Part shown: positions 31,344-37,906 of the stretch, one piece after another
How positions within the stretch are numbered: the stretch's first letter is position 1
Layout: each line of letters starts with the position of its first letter
Assembly: GCA_022822265.1 (NCBI GenBank)
Contig: JAJECA010000059.1
Coordinates: 1-37,906 of the forward strand
DNA from: Acidimicrobiia bacterium
GTDB taxonomy: Bacteria > Actinomycetota > Acidimicrobiia > Acidimicrobiales > Bin134
DNA: 37,906 nt
Reading direction: 5' to 3'
Notes under the pieces: model-generated
The model's input: only the letters and a program-made list of their open reading frames with translations
Databases searched by the model: none
What the model was told of the DNA's origin: nothing
Program-made: the position numbers and the translations under genes

Positions 31344-31625
31344 TTGGATTTCATATTTCTGATCGCTCTCATGTTCGTTGCCATGTACTTCTTCATGGTG
31401 CGACCCCAGCAGCGCAAAGCGCGCATGCACCGCGACCTGCTCGAGTCTCTCGATGTGGGCGACGAGGTGATCACTGCATCGGGGCTGTACGGGATGATCA
31501 CCGATTTCGACGGCGGAACCGTGTTCATTGAGATATCCGATGGTGTCGAGATCAAGATCAGCCGCGACACCATCGCCAACAAGGTTGTGTACGCCGACGT
31601 CGATGACGACGACGCTGAGGGCTAG
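31344..31625 (+). CDS. yajC: Sec translocase accessory subunit YajC
   Basis: Small partner of SecDF. 93 residues with one N-terminal membrane helix (FIFLIALMFVAMYFFM), the hallmark VRPQQRKARMHRDLLESL, then GDEVITASGLYGMI and a strand-rich tail that ends in an acidic run (DVDDDDAEG). The start is TTG at 31344: the first ATG (31371) would cut the membrane helix in half. Followed 18 bases later by secD. Confidence 0.93.
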   Translation: MDFIFLIALMFVAMYFFMVRPQQRKARMHRDLLESLDVGDEVITASGLYGMITDFDGGTVFIEISDGVEIKISRDTIANKVVYADVDDDDAEG

Positions 31626-31643
31626 ACCCAACTTCCAGCGTCA

Positions 31644-33197
31644 ATGAGCCGCAAATCGCTGGTTTCGCTTGCCTTTATCCTGGCCTTGGCCGCCGGGCTG
31701 CTGGCCGCCTCGCTGGCCGTTGGCAACCGGCCCCTTTTGGGCCTCGACCTTAAGGGCGGGGTCGAAGTGGTGCTGGTGCCGGAGGACGATCCCGACCGCC
31801 CGGTGGCCATCACCCAAGGCGACCTGGACACCGCGGTCAACATCATCCGCGACCGCATCGACGGCCTCGGGGTGGCCGAGCCCGACGTGACCCGCCAGGG
31901 CGGCCGGGTGGTGGTCCAGCTACCCGGCATCAGCGACCAGCAGCGGGCCATCGACATCGTTGGCCAGACCGCCGAACTGCGCTTCCGGCCAGTGTGCGCC
32001 GACCTGTTTGCCGAGCCGTTTGCACTCTCTGACCCTGAAGGCAATGCCGAGGTGCCCCCACCACCGGTGTTGCCCGATCCCGTGCTGGACGAGCGGGGAC
32101 TGGCCCCGTGCCCTACTGGAATCGACTACAACAGCCTGGAGACCTCGACGTCGGCCGAAGACGAGCTTGACCGCTTCGTGGTCCTGCCCGAGCGCGATAG
32201 CAACGGTCAGGTGACCAGGCGACTGCTGCTGGGCCCCTCGGCTCTCACCGGTGCGGGCCTTTCCGGGGCTGACAGCTCCTATCGAAACGAATTTGTGGTG
32301 GACGCCACCTTCAAGGGCGGCGATGACGGGGCCGACAAGTTCGACGAGATCGCCATCGAGTGCTTCTCCGGCACCGCCTATTGCCCGCCCGGTGCGGAGG
32401 GGCGGGGCCGGCTGGCCATCGTGGTGGACGGCAACGTGCGGTCGGCGCCGGTGGTGAACGCGGCCAACTTCGACGGCCAAGTGGTCATCTCCGGCCGATT
32501 CTCGGAGCAGGAGGCCGATGACCTGGCATTGGTGCTGCGCTACGGGGCGCTGCCCATCGAGTTCCAAGACCCCACCGACCCCCAGAGCGACAGCACCAGC
32601 CGGGCCGTGTCGGCCACCATCGGGGGCGACTCCCTGCGGGCCGGGGTAATCGCCGGCATCGTGGGTCTGGCGCTGGTGTTCCTGTTCATGGTTGGCATGT
32701 ACCGCCTGCTGGGATTGATCGCCATGTTGAGCTTGGGGGTGTCGGCCACCCTGCTGTGGGTGATCGTGGCCTGGCTGGGGGAGACCCAGGACTTGGCCCT
32801 GACCCTGGCCGGGGTAACGGGCCTCATCGTGTCGATCGGTGTGTCGCTCGACTCCAACGTGGTCTACTTCGAGCACCTCAAAGAGGACGTGGCCACCGGC
32901 CGCTCCCTGCGCTCGTCGCTGGAGCAGTCCTTCCCGGCGGCATTTCGGACCATCTTCTGGGCCAACTTCGCCTCGCTCATCGCCGCGGTCATCTTGTACT
33001 GGCTCTCGGCCGGATCGGTCCGGGGCTTCGCCCTCATGCTGGGCTTGGCCTCGGTGCTCGACCTGGTGGCCACCTACTTCTTCCTGCGGCCCTGTGCCCA
33101 GCTGATGTCCCGGTCGCCCAGCCTGATGGCCCATCCCCACCGCCTCGGCCTGCCCACTCGGGAAGAGGCCATACCCGCGGGAGCTGAGGCCTCATGA
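31644..33197 (+). CDS. secD: Protein translocase subunit SecD
   Basis: Uses the proton motive force to help pull exported proteins through SecYEG. 517 residues: first membrane helix (about 5-25), GLDLKGGVEVVL, a large extracytoplasmic P1 domain with an acidic insert, the conserved SGRFSEQEADDLALVLRYGALPIEF, then five more helices (about 330-500) including IVSIGVSLDSNVVYFEHLKED. ATG at 31644. The stop overlaps secF as ATGA. Confidence 0.96.
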   Translation: MSRKSLVSLAFILALAAGLLAASLAVGNRPLLGLDLKGGVEVVLVPEDDPDRPVAITQGDLDTAVNIIRDRIDGLGVAEPDVTRQGGRVVVQLPGISDQQRAIDIVGQTAELRFRPVCADLFAEPFALSDPEGNAEVPPPPVLPDPVLDERGLAPCPTGIDYNSLETSTSAEDELDRFVVLPERDSNGQVTRRLLLGPSALTGAGLSGADSSYRNEFVVDATFKGGDDGADKFDEIAIECFSGTAYCPPGAEGRGRLAIVVDGNVRSAPVVNAANFDGQVVISGRFSEQEADDLALVLRYGALPIEFQDPTDPQSDSTSRAVSATIGGDSLRAGVIAGIVGLALVFLFMVGMYRLLGLIAMLSLGVSATLLWVIVAWLGETQDLALTLAGVTGLIVSIGVSLDSNVVYFEHLKEDVATGRSLRSSLEQSFPAAFRTIFWANFASLIAAVILYWLSAGSVRGFALMLGLASVLDLVATYFFLRPCAQLMSRSPSLMAHPHRLGLPTREEAIPAGAEAS

Positions 33198-34297
33198 GCC
33201 GGTTACAGCGCCTGTGGCGCAATCAGACCAAGGTGGACTTCCCCGAGCTATGGAAGACCACCCTGAAAGTGTCCGCCGCCCTGGTCCTCATCAGCATCGT
33301 GGCCCTCTTGGTGCGGGGGGTCAACCTGGGCATCGAGTTCGAGGGCGGGACCGTTTGGGAGGCCTCGGCACCCGACGTGTCCACCGCGGATGTGCGCGAC
33401 GCCCTGCGAGAGGTGGGCCAAGCCGATGCCAAGATCCAATTCGTCGGCGGCGACGTGCTGCGGGTTCGGGCCGAGTTGGACGCCACCGACGCCTCCAGCG
33501 TCGCCGAGGTCTCTTTGGCCCTGGCCAACCTCACCGGTCAGGGCATCGACGACATCAGCTTCAGCTCCATCAGCGCCTCGTGGGGCGATGAGATCACCAA
33601 CAAGGCCATCCGCGCGCTGATCGTGTTCTTCATCGTGGTGGCCATCTACATCACTCTGCGCCTGGAATGGCGGATGGCCGTTGCCGCCCTTGTGGCGGTG
33701 GCCCACGACATCGTCATCACCGTCGGCATCTACTCCCTATTCCAGCTAGAGGTGACTCCGGCTACCGTGATCGCCTTCCTCACCATCATGGGGTACTCCC
33801 TGTACGACACCCTGGTGGTATTCGACAAGAACCGCGACTACCAGCGTCGCTCCGCCTTGGTCGGGCGGGCCACCTACACCCGGATCATGACCACCGCGCT
33901 CAACACCGTGCTGCTGCGGTCGGTCAACACCACCATCACTTCGATCTTGCCGGTGTTGTCGATGCTGATCGTGGGCTCGCTGGTGCTGGGGGCGGTCACC
34001 TTGGCCGAGTTTGCCGTGGCCCTGCTCATCGGCTTGCTGGTGGGCACCTACTCGTCGCTGTTCGTGGCCGCTCCGGCAGCTTCATGGCTGAAGGAGCGCC
34101 AGCCGGAATTCGTTGAGCTTAGGGACCGCCTCGAGGCTCGGGCCCAGTCTCGGGGTACTTCGGTGCACGAGGTTGAAGATGTGGCAGTGGGCCCCTCGCC
34201 GACCAGTCCGACACCGCCGGCGGCCGGATCGCCCCGGAGACCGCCGCAGCCGGGCACAGCCATTCCTCCTCGTCCAAGGAAACGCAAGCGCCGGTAG
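33194..34297 (+). CDS. secF: Protein translocase subunit SecF
   Basis: Partner of SecD. 367 residues: first helix (about 25-43), GIEFEGGTVWE, a small P1 domain, then the five-helix bundle with TIMGYSLYDTLVVFDKNRD, the conserved SecF loop. The last 60 residues form a Pro/Arg/Lys-rich tail ending in KRKRR that should lie in the cytoplasm. ATG at 33194 overlaps the secD stop. Confidence 0.96.
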   Translation: MSRLQRLWRNQTKVDFPELWKTTLKVSAALVLISIVALLVRGVNLGIEFEGGTVWEASAPDVSTADVRDALREVGQADAKIQFVGGDVLRVRAELDATDASSVAEVSLALANLTGQGIDDISFSSISASWGDEITNKAIRALIVFFIVVAIYITLRLEWRMAVAALVAVAHDIVITVGIYSLFQLEVTPATVIAFLTIMGYSLYDTLVVFDKNRDYQRRSALVGRATYTRIMTTALNTVLLRSVNTTITSILPVLSMLIVGSLVLGAVTLAEFAVALLIGLLVGTYSSLFVAAPAASWLKERQPEFVELRDRLEARAQSRGTSVHEVEDVAVGPSPTSPTPPAAGSPRRPPQPGTAIPPRPRKRKRR

Positions 34298-34320
34298 GCG
34301 GTTTCAGCAGACGGGTAGGG

Positions 34321-34872
34321 TTGGAGGCAGTGGAATCTGGGTGGCCTGAGAGCCTCATTCGAGATGTCCCTGATTTCCCCACACCAGGGATCATGTTCAA
34401 AGACATCACCCCGCTGCTCGATGACGCTGACGCTTTCCGGTGGGCCGCCGATGAGCTGGCCGACCGCTTCAGCGACACCCCGGCGGACCGGGTCGTGGGC
34501 GTTGAGGCCCGGGGGTTCATCCTGGGGGCCGCAGTGGCCTATCGCCTCGGGCTCGGGTTCGTGCCCGTTCGCAAGCCGGGCAAGCTGCCCTACGACACCC
34601 GGTCGGTGGACTACCAGCTGGAGTACGGCACTGCTTCCCTGGAGGCCCATACCGACGCCTTGGCCCCCGGTCAGCGGGTGCTCATCCTCGATGATGTGCT
34701 GGCCACGGGGGGTACGGCGGCCGCCGCGGTCGAGCTGGTCAACTCCGGGGAAGCGGTAGTGGCCGGGTTGGGCTTCCTAATCGAGTTGGGTTTTCTGAGC
34801 GGTCGGGAGAAAATAGGCGTAGACGCCGACTGTCCGGTGATCTCGTTGTTCTGCTTCGGGGGTGATGAGTAG
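34321..34872 (+). CDS. apt: Adenine phosphoribosyltransferase
   Basis: Salvages adenine to AMP with PRPP. 183 residues with the Apt N-terminus (RDVPDFPTPGIMFKDITPLL), the flexible segment VEARGFILGAAVAYRLGLGFVPVRKPGKLPYDT, and the PRPP-binding motif VLILDDVLATGGT. Two starts are possible: TTG at 34321 (used here) or GTG at 34330; neither has a well-spaced ribosome site. The 3' end is part of a 59-base tandem duplication, whose second copy holds the start of relA. The gene order secF-apt-relA is conserved in actinobacteria. Confidence 0.92.
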   Translation: MEAVESGWPESLIRDVPDFPTPGIMFKDITPLLDDADAFRWAADELADRFSDTPADRVVGVEARGFILGAAVAYRLGLGFVPVRKPGKLPYDTRSVDYQLEYGTASLEAHTDALAPGQRVLILDDVLATGGTAAAAVELVNSGEAVVAGLGFLIELGFLSGREKIGVDADCPVISLFCFGGDE

Positions 34873-34962
34873 TGCCGATACTTCGTCCATTGCCATCGGC
34901 CCCGCTGTTCTGTTACGGGGGTGATGAGTGACTCTGACAGAGCGGCCATTGCCGTGGATGGA
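34845..34962. repeat. 59-bp tandem duplication across the apt-relA junction
   Basis: Bases 34845-34870 (end of apt) match 34904-34929 at 23 of 26 positions, and CCATTGCC at 34887-34894 matches 34946-34953. Both blocks have the same 59-base offset. The second copy contains the GTG start of relA. Confidence 0.75.
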
Positions 34963-37138
34963 TCAACCCGGTCAAGACGTTGGGCCGCTGCTTGAGGCCT
35001 ATCTCGATCGCCACCCCAACAGCACGTCTGATCGCATTGAGACGGCCTATCGCCTGGCCGAGAAGGCCCACTCCGGACAGGTGCGCAAGTCTGGCGAGCC
35101 CTACGTCACCCACCCCCTGGCGGTGGCCCACATCGTGGTCGAGCTGGGTTTGGACGATGTCTCGGTGATCGCCGCACTGCTGCACGACGCCATCGAGGAC
35201 ACCGCCATGGACTTGGGGGAGGTGGAGCACCACTTCGGCGGGGAAGTGGCCTCGATCGTGGACAGCGTCACCCGGCTGGACCGGCTCAAGTTCAATACCC
35301 AGGAGGAGGAACAGGCCGCCTCCATGCGCAAGATGCTGGTGGCCATCGCCAAGGATCTGCGGGTGCTGGTAGTGAAGCTGTCCGACCGGCTGCACAACAT
35401 GCGGACGCTGGCCGCGCTGCCCTTGGAGAAACAACACCGCGTGGCCAGTGAGACGATGGACATCTACGCGCCGCTGGCCAACCGGTTGGGCATGCAGGAC
35501 ATGAAGCTCCAGCTTGAGGACCTGGCGTTCGCCGCCCTGCACCCCAAGCGGTATTCCGAGATCGACCGCATGGTGGCCACCCGGGCACCCGAGCGCGACC
35601 TGTACCTGACCCAGGTTCTGTCCAGCGTGGACGCCCGACTGGCCGAGCTGGGCATCCGAGCCCAGGTCACCGGCCGCCCCAAGCACCTCTGGAGCATCTA
35701 CGAGAAGATGATGACCAAGGAGCGCAGCTTTGACGAGATCTTCGACTTGGTGGGCATCAGGGTGATCGTCGATTCGGTGCGGGACTGCTACGCCGCGCTG
35801 GGCTCCATCCACGCCACCTGGAAGCCGGTGCAGGGGCGGTTCAAGGACTACATCGCCATGCCCAAGTTCAACCTCTACCAGTCGCTGCACACCACCGTGG
35901 TGGGGCCGGGGGGCAAGTCGCTGGAGGTGCAGCTTCGCACCAATGAGATGCACGCCCGGGCCGAGCAGGGGGTGGCGGCCCACTGGGACTACAAGGAGGG
36001 GGCCACTACCGACGATCTGGCCTGGCTGAGCCGCATCATCGACTGGCAGCAGGAGACCTCCGACGCCGCCGAGTTCCTGAGCAATCTCAAGACCGACCTC
36101 GACCACGACGAGGTGCAGGTGTTCACCCCCAAAGGCGACGTGGTGTCGCTGCCCATGGGGGCGATCCCCATCGACTTCGCCTATTCCATCCACACCGAGG
36201 TGGGCCACGCTTGCATCGGCGCCCGGGTCAACGGCCAGCTCGTCCCGCTCGACCGCGAGCTGCGGCCGGGCGACATGGTGGAGATCTTCACCTCCAAAGT
36301 GGCCGACAAGGGGCCGTCACGCGACTGGCTCGGGTTGGTGGCGTCCCACCGGGCCCGCAACAAGATCCGCCAGTGGTTCGCCCAGGCCCGCCGGGAGGAC
36401 GCAATCAAGGCTGGCCGCGACGCGGTGGCCGCCGCCCTGCGCCGCGAGCGCCTCCCGGTGGCAAAGATCCTGTCGGGAGATGAGCTGGTGCATGCCGCTC
36501 AAGACATGAACTACCGCGACATCGACACCCTGTTCGCCGCAGTGGGTGAGCGCCACGTATCGGCTAAGGCGGTAGCCGAGCGGGTGGCCGGCCTGCGGGT
36601 GGAGCCAACCGCCGAAGAGGATGTGGATGACAACGCGGTCGTGTCTCCGGCGCCGACGGCGCTGCCCCGCCGCACTGATCAGCCGGTGGAGGTGGAGGGT
36701 CTCGACGATGTGCTGGTCAACCTGGCCCGCTGCTGCAAGCCGGTTCCCCCCGATGAGATCATCGGCTTCGTCACCCGGGGCCGGGGGGTGTCGGTCCACC
36801 GGACCGAATGCGCCAACGCCGTGTCGCTGTCGTTCGAGCAGGGCGACCGGCTCATCGACGTGGACTGGAGCGCCGAGCGCTCCGGCGCCTATTCGGTGAC
36901 CATCGAGGTTAAGGCGTTCGACCGCACCCGCTTGCTGCGAGACGTGGCCAATGCCCTGTCTACCGGCTCGGTGAACATCCTGGCTTGCGAGACCCGCACC
37001 GGCGCCGACCAGATCTCCATCATGCGGTTCGACTTCGAGTTGATCGACAGCACCCACCTCGACGCCCTCCTCCGCACCATCCGCGGCATCGAGTCGGTTT
37101 ACAGCGCCTACCGAGTCCTCCCCACCGCCACGGGCTAA
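34928..37138 (+). CDS. relA: Bifunctional (p)ppGpp synthetase/hydrolase, RelA/SpoT family
   Basis: Makes and degrades the stringent-response alarmone. 736 residues with the full long-RSH layout: HD hydrolase domain (about 35-190; THPLAVAHIV and LLHDAIEDT with the His-Asp at 86-87), synthetase domain (RFKDYIAMPKFNLYQSLHTTV, EVQLRTNEMHARAEQGVAAHWDYKEG), TGS domain (about 395-455), a zinc-finger/CC region (CCKPVPPDEIIGFVTRG) and a C-terminal ACT domain (about 660-735). Both catalytic halves look intact. The GTG start at 34928 lies within the second unit of a 59-bp duplication, 55 bases after apt. A hairpin with a T-run follows the stop. Confidence 0.96.
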   Translation: MTLTERPLPWMDQPGQDVGPLLEAYLDRHPNSTSDRIETAYRLAEKAHSGQVRKSGEPYVTHPLAVAHIVVELGLDDVSVIAALLHDAIEDTAMDLGEVEHHFGGEVASIVDSVTRLDRLKFNTQEEEQAASMRKMLVAIAKDLRVLVVKLSDRLHNMRTLAALPLEKQHRVASETMDIYAPLANRLGMQDMKLQLEDLAFAALHPKRYSEIDRMVATRAPERDLYLTQVLSSVDARLAELGIRAQVTGRPKHLWSIYEKMMTKERSFDEIFDLVGIRVIVDSVRDCYAALGSIHATWKPVQGRFKDYIAMPKFNLYQSLHTTVVGPGGKSLEVQLRTNEMHARAEQGVAAHWDYKEGATTDDLAWLSRIIDWQQETSDAAEFLSNLKTDLDHDEVQVFTPKGDVVSLPMGAIPIDFAYSIHTEVGHACIGARVNGQLVPLDRELRPGDMVEIFTSKVADKGPSRDWLGLVASHRARNKIRQWFAQARREDAIKAGRDAVAAALRRERLPVAKILSGDELVHAAQDMNYRDIDTLFAAVGERHVSAKAVAERVAGLRVEPTAEEDVDDNAVVSPAPTALPRRTDQPVEVEGLDDVLVNLARCCKPVPPDEIIGFVTRGRGVSVHRTECANAVSLSFEQGDRLIDVDWSAERSGAYSVTIEVKAFDRTRLLRDVANALSTGSVNILACETRTGADQISIMRFDFELIDSTHLDALLRTIRGIESVYSAYRVLPTATG

Positions 37139-37151
37139 CCCGATAAGCGTC

Positions 37152-37178
37152 GCTGGCCTTGTGAGGTCGGCATGTTTT
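37152..37178 (+). terminator. Probable intrinsic terminator after relA
   Basis: An 8-bp stem (37152-37159 with 37164-37171, two G-U pairs), a 4-base TGTG loop, then TTTTT at 37174-37178, 14 bases past the relA stop. Confidence 0.5.
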
Positions 37179-37220
37179 TGGTGGTCAACACGAGGGAAGT
37201 GCAATAGGTGCGAATAGCAA

Positions 37221-37226
37221 TATAGG
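37221..37226 (+). promoter_or_regulatory. -10-like element for the Fn3-repeat protein gene
   Basis: TATAGG in an AT-richer stretch, 9 bases before ATG 37236. No ribosome site is seen. Confidence 0.35.
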
Positions 37227-37235
37227 CTGACCCGT

Positions 37236-37906
37236 ATGACACAAGCGCGTCAGGTGGCCATGTCGCCACGGCGCCTGTTCTTGTCCCCTGTGCTGCGAGT
37301 ATGCATCCTTGCTCTCGCAGTTACATTGCTGTGCCATGCAGGGTTGGCCGTAGCCCAGGAGTCGCAAGATCCGCCCGCCGGGCCCGCGAATCTGGACGCT
37401 CAGATGAGCAGCTCAGGCTTGCAGGTGGTTTTGAGTTGGGATGCGCCGGCGGGCGAGGGGGCCACGACCTATCGGATCCAGCGGTTCAGCGCCGCTGATG
37501 GCACGGTGTCTTTGGCCACTGCCCAAACGGCAACCACCTTCACCGACACCGGCTTGCAGCCCGATACCACCTATTTCTACGACGTTTGGGCGACGAGGAA
37601 CTCGCTTGAGAGCGTGAAGGCCTCGGTGTCCATCAGAACCGGCGCCGTCGCGGGAGCGCCGGATGCGCCCGGCAACTTGGCGGCGAGCGAGACCACTCCG
37701 GGAACGGTGGCAGTGAGTTGGGATGCGCCGGCGGGCGAGGGGGCCACGACCTATCGGATCCAGCGGTTCAGCGCTCACGATGGCACGGTGTCTTTGGCCA
37801 CTGCCCAAACGGCAACCACCTTCACCGACACCGGCTTGCAGCCCGATACCACCTATTTCTACGACGTTTGGGCGACGAGGAACTCGCTTGAGAGCGTGAA
37901 GGCCTC
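37236..37906 (+). CDS. Secreted protein with fibronectin type III repeats (3' partial)
   Basis: Open from ATG 37236 to the window end, so at least 223 residues. Residues 10-40 are a signal peptide: basic PRR, hydrophobic core, then a likely cleavage site after AVA at about 40. The mature part starts with a short Pro-rich stretch and then Fn3-like domains: the first around residues 45-140 (SWDAPAGEGATTYRIQRFS, TFTDTGLQPDTTYFYDVWATRNS), the second from about 145 on. The two are 94 residues apart and nearly identical also in DNA. Such domains are usual in surface or secreted proteins of actinobacteria, often joined to catalytic or adhesive domains that would lie beyond the window. Function unknown. 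Confidence 0.85.
   Translation, partial: MTQARQVAMSPRRLFLSPVLRVCILALAVTLLCHAGLAVAQESQDPPAGPANLDAQMSSSGLQVVLSWDAPAGEGATTYRIQRFSAADGTVSLATAQTATTFTDTGLQPDTTYFYDVWATRNSLESVKASVSIRTGAVAGAPDAPGNLAASETTPGTVAVSWDAPAGEGATTYRIQRFSAHDGTVSLATAQTATTFTDTGLQPDTTYFYDVWATRNSLESVKA
37432..37905 (+). repeat. Near-identical Fn3 repeat units, period 282 nt
   Basis: Bases 37432-37623 recur at 37714-37905 (offset 282, 94 codons) with only four mismatches, all clustered at the AAD/AHD codons. The linker between units is unique. This points to recent duplication or ongoing homogenisation, and more units may follow outside the window. Confidence 0.9.

Noticed and set aside
30423..31631. 402-codon open frame on the minus strand over tgt and yajC
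   Set aside because: No recognisable domain, and it would lie antisense to two clear genes.
34913..36208. 431-codon open frame on the minus strand over relA
   Set aside because: Shadow of relA with biased His/Gly/Val composition.
37127..37142. CGGG-CTAA-CCCG inverted repeat at the relA stop
   Set aside because: Only a 4-bp stem with no T-run; the hairpin at 37152-37178 is a better terminator.
1..37906. tRNA, rRNA, CRISPR array, riboswitch or IS element
   Set aside because: No cloverleaf, no regularly spaced repeats, no transposase and no terminal inverted repeats were recognised; all gaps between genes are under about 100 bases.

Overview
The window looks like chromosomal DNA from a high-GC actinobacterium, most likely of the class Acidimicrobiia (Actinomycetota); the class is an inference from gene content, not from an rRNA gene. 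Pointers are genes for mycothiol synthesis (mshC), an F420-cofactor oxidoreductase and an F420:NADP oxidoreductase, an InhA-like FabI, and the phosphatidylinositol-mannoside (PIM) cluster. From thrS to relA the order closely follows the Mycobacterium order thrS / HIT / PI synthase / PIM acyltransferase / pimA / pdxS / pdxT / yebC / ruv / yajC-secD-secF / apt / relA, with queA and tgt placed between ruvC and yajC. No rRNA, tRNA, CRISPR array or insertion sequence was seen. Every gene-free gap is shorter than about 100 bases.

Layout. 1-3489 (+): an NMT1/SsuA-type ABC importer, with a substrate-binding protein that is an internal tandem duplication (cut by the window start), an ATPase and a permease. 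3486-5321 (-): a beta-class DNA methyltransferase with an extra C-terminal domain, and a small membrane-anchored coiled-coil protein. 5393-10499 (-): a MarR-controlled operon for a heterodimeric ABC exporter, whose second subunit carries an apparent one-base frameshift, plus a stand-alone ABC ATPase. 10580-13876 (+): two CNNM/CBS (CorC/HlyC-type) membrane proteins and an F420-type luciferase-like oxidoreductase. 13889-14656 (-): FabI. 14739-16585 (+): F420:NADP oxidoreductase and mshC. 16645-24560 (+): thrS, HIT hydrolase, an unknown membrane protein, then pgsA, PIM acyltransferase, pimA, a degenerate M48-like protein and a DUF3048 lipoprotein, these last five joined by 4-base start/stop overlaps. 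24613-26932 (+): pdxS, pdxT, yebC. 26951-29089 (-): ruvCAB. 29158-37138 (+): queA, tgt, yajC, secD, secF, apt, relA. 37236 to the end (+): the start of a secreted protein with nearly identical fibronectin type III repeats, running off the window.

How it fits together. The centre of the window builds the cell envelope (PI, PIM, a lipoprotein, Sec export) and low-molecular-weight redox chemistry (mycothiol, F420), interleaved with housekeeping genes for translation, recombination, tRNA modification and the stringent response. Many genes that begin a transcription unit have a TANNNT hexamer 6-9 bases before the start codon and no Shine-Dalgarno sequence, suggesting leaderless mRNAs.

The most notable points are a Tgt homologue in which all three zinc-binding cysteines are replaced, a methyltransferase fused to a possible degenerate PD-(D/E)XK domain, an M48 homologue with its HExxH motif destroyed, tandem micro-duplications at two translation starts (5393-6172 ATPase and apt-relA), and two recently duplicated protein modules (substrate-binding and Fn3).
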